Positions 59,319 through 64,000 of a DNA stretch of 64,000 nt are shown piece by piece. The position numbers and the translations under genes are program-made. The stretch's first letter is position 1. Each line of letters starts with the position of its first letter. The notes below the pieces were generated by a model that was given only the letters and a program-made list of their open reading frames with translations, ran no database searches and was not told the DNA's origin. Origin of the DNA: Halomonas campaniensis (lineage in GTDB: Bacteria > Pseudomonadota > Gammaproteobacteria > Pseudomonadales > Halomonadaceae); NCBI RefSeq assembly GCF_014193375.1, contig NZ_JACHZF010000006.1, forward strand, positions 109,176 to 173,175, given 5' to 3'.

Positions 59319-60203
59319 TCAGTCGTCGATCAGTCCGGCCAGCTGCAGGGCCTCGCTGATGGTGGAGTGGTACTTCTCCGAGAGCCAGGTGAGCGGCAGG
59401 CGGATGCCCGGCTCGATCAGGCCCATGCGGTGGAGCGCCCACTTCACGGGAATCGGGTTGGACTCGATGCCCAGGTTGGTGTGCAGGGGCATCAGTCGGG
59501 TGTTGATCTGGTGGGCGCGGTCGGTATCGCCGGATACCGCGGCGACACAGAGGTCATGCATCGCCCGGGGCGCCACGTTGGCGGTCACCGAGATATCACC
59601 GTGGCCGCCCATCAGCATGAAGTCGCAGGCGGTGCCGTCGTCGCCGGAATAGAGCATGAAGTCGCTGCCCTTGAGGCGGGCAATCAGGTCCTCGGCGCGC
59701 TCCAGGTTGCCGGTGGCATCCTTGAGGCCGACGATGTTGTCGACCTCGACCAGGCGCATCACGGTCTCGTTGTAGAGATCGCTGGCGGTGCGCCCCGGCA
59801 CGTTGTAGAGGATCACCGGCAGCTTGCTGCCCTCGGCCACCGCCTTGAAGTGGCGATAGAGGCCTTCCTGGGTCGGCTTGTTGTAGTAGGGGCAGACCGA
59901 CAGGCAGTAGTCGGCCCCCACCTCGCTGGCATAGCGCGCCAGCTCGACGGCCTCGGAGGTGGCGTTGGCCCCGGTCCCGGCGATCACCGGGATGCGACCG
60001 TCGACCTCCTCGACCACGGCGCGGATCACGTCGAAGTGCTCGGCAAACGACATGGTGGTGGGCTCGCCGGTGGTGCCGGCGGCCACGATGCCGTCGGTGC
60101 CATTGTCGAGGTGGAAGTTCACCAGGCGGCGCAGCGCCTCCCAATCGATGTCGCCATTGACCTTCATCGGCGTCGCCAGGGCGACGATACTGCCAGTGAT
60201 CAT
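59319..60203 (-). CDS. dapA: 4-hydroxy-tetrahydrodipicolinate synthase
   Basis: This 294-residue aldolase condenses pyruvate and aspartate semialdehyde in lysine/diaminopimelate synthesis. Schiff-base Lys161 (VGLKDATGN), Tyr133, Thr44/45, Tyr107 and Arg138 occupy the same positions as in E. coli DapA. The start is the ATG at 60203. GAGG sequences precede it. Divergent from bcp. Confidence 0.98.
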   Translation of the reverse strand: MITGSIVALATPMKVNGDIDWEALRRLVNFHLDNGTDGIVAAGTTGEPTTMSFAEHFDVIRAVVEEVDGRIPVIAGTGANATSEAVELARYASEVGADYCLSVCPYYNKPTQEGLYRHFKAVAEGSKLPVILYNVPGRTASDLYNETVMRLVEVDNIVGLKDATGNLERAEDLIARLKGSDFMLYSGDDGTACDFMLMGGHGDISVTANVAPRAMHDLCVAAVSGDTDRAHQINTRLMPLHTNLGIESNPIPVKWALHRMGLIEPGIRLPLTWLSEKYHSTISEALQLAGLIDD

Positions 60204-60351
60204 CCTCTCATTCCTCTCGATGCAACTCCGCGATACGACGACTGCGACTGCCGCCCTCCGGGGACGGGGACACGCCAATGGACGATGGCGCCCATGCCAG
60301 GGGGTAGATGGTACTCAGGCGGCCATAGCCTGTACAGCAAGGCGCGCCACT

Positions 60352-60380
60352 TTGACAGGCCCGCGGCGGTTGCGTGTAAT
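60352..60380 (+). promoter_or_regulatory. strong promoter of bcp
   Basis: Consensus -35 TTGACA (60352-60357), 17-bp spacer, -10 TGTAAT (60375-60380), 34 bp upstream of the ATG. Confidence 0.85.
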
Positions 60381-60414
60381 CGGGGCTCGACCCACACCGC
60401 CAAGGAGCCACCCC

Positions 60415-60888
60415 ATGAGCGTCAGTATCGGCCAGCCCGTTCCCGACTTCACCGCCACCGCCACCGGCGACACCACGGTCACCCTCTCCGAGCTCAAGGG
60501 CCGGCAGGTGGTGGTCTACTTCTACCCCAAGGCCAGCACCCCCGGCTGCACCACCGAGGGCGGCGACTTCCGGGACCGCAGGGAGGCCTTCGACGCCGCC
60601 AATACGGTGATCCTCGGCGTCTCCCGTGACGGCATTCGCGCCCAGGTGAACTTCAAGGCCAAGCAGGACTTCAACTTCGAACTGGTCTCGGACAAGGACG
60701 AGACGGTGTGCGGGATCTTCGACGTCATCAAGCTCAAGAAGCTCTACGGCAAGGAGCACCTGGGGATCGAGCGCAGCACCTTCCTGATCGACGCCGAGGG
60801 CCGGCTCGCCCGGGAGTGGCGCGGCGTCAAGGTGCCGGGGCATGCCCAGGAGGTGCTGGAGGCCGCCCAGGCGCTGCACGCCGGCTGA
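60415..60888 (+). CDS. bcp: thioredoxin-dependent peroxiredoxin Bcp (PrxQ)
   Basis: 157 residues. The peroxidatic Cys45 lies in STPGCTTEGG. The usual resolving cysteine five residues later (Cys50 in E. coli) is Gly here; the only other cysteine is Cys99 in DETVCGIF. It may therefore use Cys99 or work as a 1-Cys enzyme. AAGGAG precedes the ATG at 60415. Confidence 0.95.
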   Translation: MSVSIGQPVPDFTATATGDTTVTLSELKGRQVVVYFYPKASTPGCTTEGGDFRDRREAFDAANTVILGVSRDGIRAQVNFKAKQDFNFELVSDKDETVCGIFDVIKLKKLYGKEHLGIERSTFLIDAEGRLAREWRGVKVPGHAQEVLEAAQALHAG

Positions 60889-60907
60889 ATCGGGCACCGA
60901 GAAGGCT

Positions 60908-60933
60908 CGACGGGGCCGCCGAGCGGCCCCTCG
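60908..60933. terminator. hairpin between convergent bcp and perM
   Basis: GGGGCCGC/GCGGCCCC with a three-base loop, extended by CGA/TCG. Weak T content. Confidence 0.55.
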
Positions 60934-62034
60934 TCACTCCTCGGTCAGCGGCGCCACCGTCTCTTCCTGGCGGTGGCGCTTGATGCCCCGGGGCCAGGCG
61001 TAGACCAGCGCCTTGAGCAGGGTCGCCAGGGGGATGGCGAAGAAGATCCCCCAGAAGCCCCAGATCCCGCCGAAGAACAGCACCGCCACGATGATCGACA
61101 CCGGATGCAGGTTGACCGCCTCGGAGAACAGGATCGGCACCAGCACGTTGCCGTCCAGCGCCTGGATGATGCCGTAGGCGATCACCACATAGAGGAACTC
61201 GTCGGTCATGCCGAAATGGAACCCCGCCACCGCCGCCACCGGCAGGGTGGCCACCGCGGCCCCGATGTAGGGCACCAGCACCGAGAAGCCCACCAGCACC
61301 GCCAGCAGCGCCGAGTAGGGCAGCCCGAAGTAGGCGAAGGTGAGGAAGGCGACGGTGCCGACGATGATGATCTCGATGAACTTGCCGCGTACGTAGTTGG
61401 CGATCTGGTCGTCCATCTCGTTCCAGATGCGGGTCATCAGGGTGCGCTTCTGGGGGAGCAGCGAGAGGGTGAAGCCCACCAGCGTCTCGCGATCCTTGAG
61501 CAGGAAGAACACCAGGATCGGCACCAGCACCAGGTAGATGATCAGCGCCAGCACGTTGCCCAGCGAGGCCAGCGACAGCGTCAGGGCCCGCTGGCCGAAC
61601 TGGGTCATCTCGCGCCCGGCCACGGCGATCCAGTTCTGGATCTGGTCCGGGGTGATCAGCTGGGGGTAGCGCTCCTGCAGGTCGTCGAGGAGCTGCTGGC
61701 CGCTGGCGAACATGCGCGGCGTCTCCTGCACCAGCCCCACCAGCTGATTCCAGATCAGCGGCATCAGGATGAAGGCCAGCGCCAGCAACATGCCGATGAA
61801 GCCCAGGAACACCAGGGTCACCGCCAGCAGGTGGGGCACATGGCGGCGCTCCAGCCAGCTCACCGCCCCCTGCAGCAGGAAGGCGATCACCAGGGCGGTG
61901 AGGAAGGGGGCCAGCATGCGCCCGAGGAAGATCACCGCGGTGAAGCCGAGCACCAGCACCACCAGCAGGATCACCGCCTCCTCGTCGGAGAAGTAGTGGT
62001 CGACCCAGCCCTTGAAGACGGCCCGCAGGGTCAT
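60934..62034 (-). CDS. perM: AI-2E family transporter, PerM-like
   Basis: 366 residues with about eight transmembrane helices. The family core is visible in LVPYIGAAVATLPV and DGNVLVPILFSEAVNLHP. AI-2E family members range from putative permeases to Na+/H+ antiporters in halophiles; the substrate is not known here. The start overlaps the tusA stop by four bases. Confidence 0.9.
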   Translation of the reverse strand: MTLRAVFKGWVDHYFSDEEAVILLVVLVLGFTAVIFLGRMLAPFLTALVIAFLLQGAVSWLERRHVPHLLAVTLVFLGFIGMLLALAFILMPLIWNQLVGLVQETPRMFASGQQLLDDLQERYPQLITPDQIQNWIAVAGREMTQFGQRALTLSLASLGNVLALIIYLVLVPILVFFLLKDRETLVGFTLSLLPQKRTLMTRIWNEMDDQIANYVRGKFIEIIIVGTVAFLTFAYFGLPYSALLAVLVGFSVLVPYIGAAVATLPVAAVAGFHFGMTDEFLYVVIAYGIIQALDGNVLVPILFSEAVNLHPVSIIVAVLFFGGIWGFWGIFFAIPLATLLKALVYAWPRGIKRHRQEETVAPLTEE

Positions 62035-62279
62035 GAAGCGCGCTCCCCGCCCTTGCGGATCCAGTAGTGGTAGACGTCGCCACGCTCCTCCCTGGCCGGC
62101 ATCTCATGGACGCTCTGGGCGACGAAGGTCTCGAAGTCGTGCCAGGAGCCAGCGTCGGTGGCCATCACTTCCAGCAGCTGGCCGGGCGCGAGGCGGGCCA
62201 GGGCCTGCTTGGCCTTGAGCAGCGGCAGGGGGCAGGGAAGACCGCGCGCATCGAGCACGTCATCAGGTTGCACAGCCAT
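62031..62279 (-). CDS. TusA-family sulfurtransferase
   Basis: 82 residues with DARGLPCPLPLLKAK containing the CPxP motif (Cys16), a sulfur-carrier fold. Fusion-free and with only one other feature, a YHYWIRKGG C-terminus typical of the TusA-like proteins paired with PerM rather than TusA of s2U synthesis. It overlaps perM by four bases. I set the start at 62279; an upstream extension lacks similarity. Confidence 0.9.
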   Translation of the reverse strand: MAVQPDDVLDARGLPCPLPLLKAKQALARLAPGQLLEVMATDAGSWHDFETFVAQSVHEMPAREERGDVYHYWIRKGGERAS

Positions 62280-62428
62280 GTTGTCTCCCGGGAGAATGCA
62301 GAGGATGGGCGTCGCCGCCTCGGCCAGGCGAGCGCGAAACCCCTTGAGATTTAAAGGCACTTTGCAGGCCGAATCAATGTCGGATGGAGAAGCCCGCCGC
62401 TCGTCTTGCCCCACGTGAAGAGGATGCC

Positions 62429-63895
62429 ATGCCGCGTCGACTCGCCCCCCGCCTTGCCGCCGGCGCCCTGTGCCTGGCCCTGGCGCTCCCCGCCACCGCC
62501 CAGTGGACCGACTCCCGATGGAGCAGCGATGCCGGGCTGCCGAGCCTTACGAGCGCCGACAGCCAGGCCGCCAGCGGCGAGGAGTTCGCGCTGGGGCGCG
62601 CCTGGCTGCGCCAGTTCCGGGCCCGGGCGCCCCAGTGGCAGGACCCCCTCGCCCAGGCATACGTGGAGTCGCTGGTCGCGCGGCTGCTGCCCCACAGCGG
62701 TATGGGCGGCTCCACTACCCTGGTCGCCCTGGTCGATAGCCGGCAGCTCAATGCCTTCGCCGTTCCTGGCGGGGTGGTCGGCGTCAACGCGGGCCTGTTC
62801 GCCTTCGCCGAGGAGGAGGCGGCGCTGGTCTCGGTGCTGGCCCACGAGCTGGGCCACCTCTCGCAGCGCCACTACGCCCGCGGCAAGGCCCGCGCCGAGC
62901 AGACCCAGGTCCCGGCCATGGCCGCCATGCTGGCCGGCATGCTGATCGCCGCCGCCGGCGGGGGCGATGCCGGCATCGGCGTGGCCATGGGCTCCCAGGC
63001 GGCCTTCATCCAGGACCAGCTGGCCTACTCGCGGCGCTTCGAGCAGGAGGCCGACCGCATCGGTCTGCAGGCCATGGCCCAGGCGGGCTATGACCCGGAG
63101 GCCATGGTCCGCATGTTCCGCGCCATGCAGCGCATGGCCAGTCTGCAGGGCGGCAACCCGCCGGAGTTCCTGCTCACCCACCCGGTGACCGAATCGCGCA
63201 TCAGCGACACCCAGGACCGTGCCGGCCAGCTCGCGGTGAGCCGCCCCCGCGACGAGGATATCCAGTACCACCTGATCCGCGCCCGCGCCCTGCTCGCGAT
63301 CCACGCCCGCGACCCGCAGCAGGCCGCCACTCGGCTGCGGCAGGACGGCGCCCCGGAGCCGGCCCGCCGCTACCTGGAGGCCCTGATCGCGGCCGGGCGC
63401 GGCGATACCGATACCGCGCTGCGCCGCCTGGACGGCCTGGCGCGGGAGCTGCCCGACCTCGCCCTGCTGCCCGCCTCGGCCGCCATGGTGGCCTTCGAGG
63501 CCGGGCGCTACGACGACGCCATCGCGCGCAGCCGGCGCCAGCTGCGGCTGATGCCGGGTCACGTGCCGGCCAGCCGGGTGCTGGGCGAGGCGCTGCTGCA
63601 GCGCGATCCCGACGAGGCGTGGCGGGTGCTGCGCGAGCTCGCCGACCAGCGCCCCGAGGATCCCCAGGTATTCACCCTGCTGGCCGAGGCCGCCGGCCGC
63701 AGCGGCCGCGAGGCCTGGGGCCACCTGGCACGGGCCGAACAGATGCAGCTGACCGGTCGCATCAGCGAGGCGATCCGCCAGATCGACGTGGCGAAGCAGG
63801 TGGCGCAGCGGGAGGGGGACAGCGCGGCCTCGGCGCGCATCGAGCAGCGCCGGGAGGCGTTCATCGGCTATCGGGAGACGCTGGAGAAGTTCTAG
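62429..63895 (+). CDS. bepA: M48 metalloprotease with TPR region, BepA-like
   Basis: 488 residues: signal peptide (1-24, cleavage after ATA), M48 protease domain with HELGH at 139-143 (His139, Glu140, His143) and third ligand Glu207 in EQEADRIG, then helical TPR repeats (about 285-480). BepA degrades or helps assemble stalled LptD and other outer-membrane proteins at the BAM complex. The ATG at 62429 has AGAGGA upstream. Divergent from tusA-perM, the conserved layout. Confidence 0.94.
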   Translation: MPRRLAPRLAAGALCLALALPATAQWTDSRWSSDAGLPSLTSADSQAASGEEFALGRAWLRQFRARAPQWQDPLAQAYVESLVARLLPHSGMGGSTTLVALVDSRQLNAFAVPGGVVGVNAGLFAFAEEEAALVSVLAHELGHLSQRHYARGKARAEQTQVPAMAAMLAGMLIAAAGGGDAGIGVAMGSQAAFIQDQLAYSRRFEQEADRIGLQAMAQAGYDPEAMVRMFRAMQRMASLQGGNPPEFLLTHPVTESRISDTQDRAGQLAVSRPRDEDIQYHLIRARALLAIHARDPQQAATRLRQDGAPEPARRYLEALIAAGRGDTDTALRRLDGLARELPDLALLPASAAMVAFEAGRYDDAIARSRRQLRLMPGHVPASRVLGEALLQRDPDEAWRVLRELADQRPEDPQVFTLLAEAAGRSGREAWGHLARAEQMQLTGRISEAIRQIDVAKQVAQREGDSAASARIEQRREAFIGYRETLEKF

Positions 63896-63927
63896 CGCCG
63901 AGTGTGTAGACATGATGGATTGACCTG

Positions 63928-63963
63928 CCCCGCCTCAACGTCGTGGGTTACGTTGAGGTGGGG
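63928..63963. other. 13-bp dyad at the right edge
   Basis: CCCCGCCTCAACG pairs with CGTTGAGGTGGGG around a ten-base loop, 33 bp after bepA. It lacks a T run. GGACA after it and GAGGGAGG at the window end (63988-63995, a Shine-Dalgarno for a gene starting outside) would fit either a bepA terminator or the left end of an insertion sequence. The element type cannot be told from this. Confidence 0.45.
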
Positions 63964-64000
63964 ACACCCAAACACAGAGCCACTATTGAGGGAGGCAGGT

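Overview
The window looks like chromosomal DNA of a moderately halophilic gammaproteobacterium of the Halomonadaceae (Halomonas-like). This rests on very high G+C, acidic proteins, and gene neighbourhoods typical of that group and of pseudomonads: ccoNOQP-ccoGHIS-hemN-anr, the acetate cluster with a CrbS-type SLC5 histidine kinase, YeaG/YeaH/SpoVR, ampD/nadC near aceEF, and dapA-bamC-purC with divergent bcp. The genus is inferred from protein families; no 16S rRNA gene is present. Almost everything is core metabolism. No prophage, CRISPR array or integron is visible. The only hint of a mobile element is a dyad at the extreme right end.

Layout: 1-4.0 kb, translation genes on the minus strand (rpsF-rpsR, rlmB, rnr). 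4.1-4.6 kb, three tandem tRNA-Leu(CAG) genes. 4.7-7.0 kb, a membrane-anchored DNA/RNA endonuclease, a stand-alone Lrp effector domain, ogt and a Tat-exported HiPIP. 7.1-12 kb, the yeaG-yeaH-spoVR starvation/stress triad. 12.2-14.2 kb, fadH. 14.4-15.05 kb, a five-gene tRNA operon (Val-Asp-Asp-Val-Asp) with a clear promoter and terminator. 15.1-27.1 kb, an alpha/beta hydrolase, then the full cbb3 oxidase locus (ccoNOQP, ccoGHIS, SafE-like protein, hemN, anr) with two Anr/Fnr-type boxes. 27.1-30.6 kb, ttcA, a DEDDh exonuclease and a cNMP/CBS/DUF294 protein.

30.6-41.0 kb is the most interesting part: an acetate uptake and activation regulon made of a DUF485 protein, a VC_2705-type symporter, a small membrane protein, the CrbS-like kinase, the CrbR-like regulator and acs. 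A 715-bp intergenic region carries four phased copies of a dyad (consensus TAGAC-N4-GTCTA) ahead of the symporter operon. A related dyad lies in the acs promoter at a similar distance from a putative -10. This suggests a shared operator for the CrbR-type regulator. The kinase gene is interrupted by an apparent one-base loss in a C run at 36674-36678.

41.2-48.5 kb holds sprT, a UPF0149 gene, a cardiolipin-synthase-like PLD gene, plsB, rsmJ, tsaB and adk. 48.7-53.4 kb is aceEF, with aceF starting at TTG and carrying three lipoyl domains. 53.8-56.7 kb has ampD, nadC, a GNAT gene and trmO. 56.7-60.2 kb is dapA-bamC-MBL hydrolase-purC. 60.4-63.9 kb has bcp, perM, tusA and bepA. Starts were chosen from Shine-Dalgarno sequences and family lengths, and non-ATG or ambiguous starts are flagged. 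All motif and promoter calls were made by eye.
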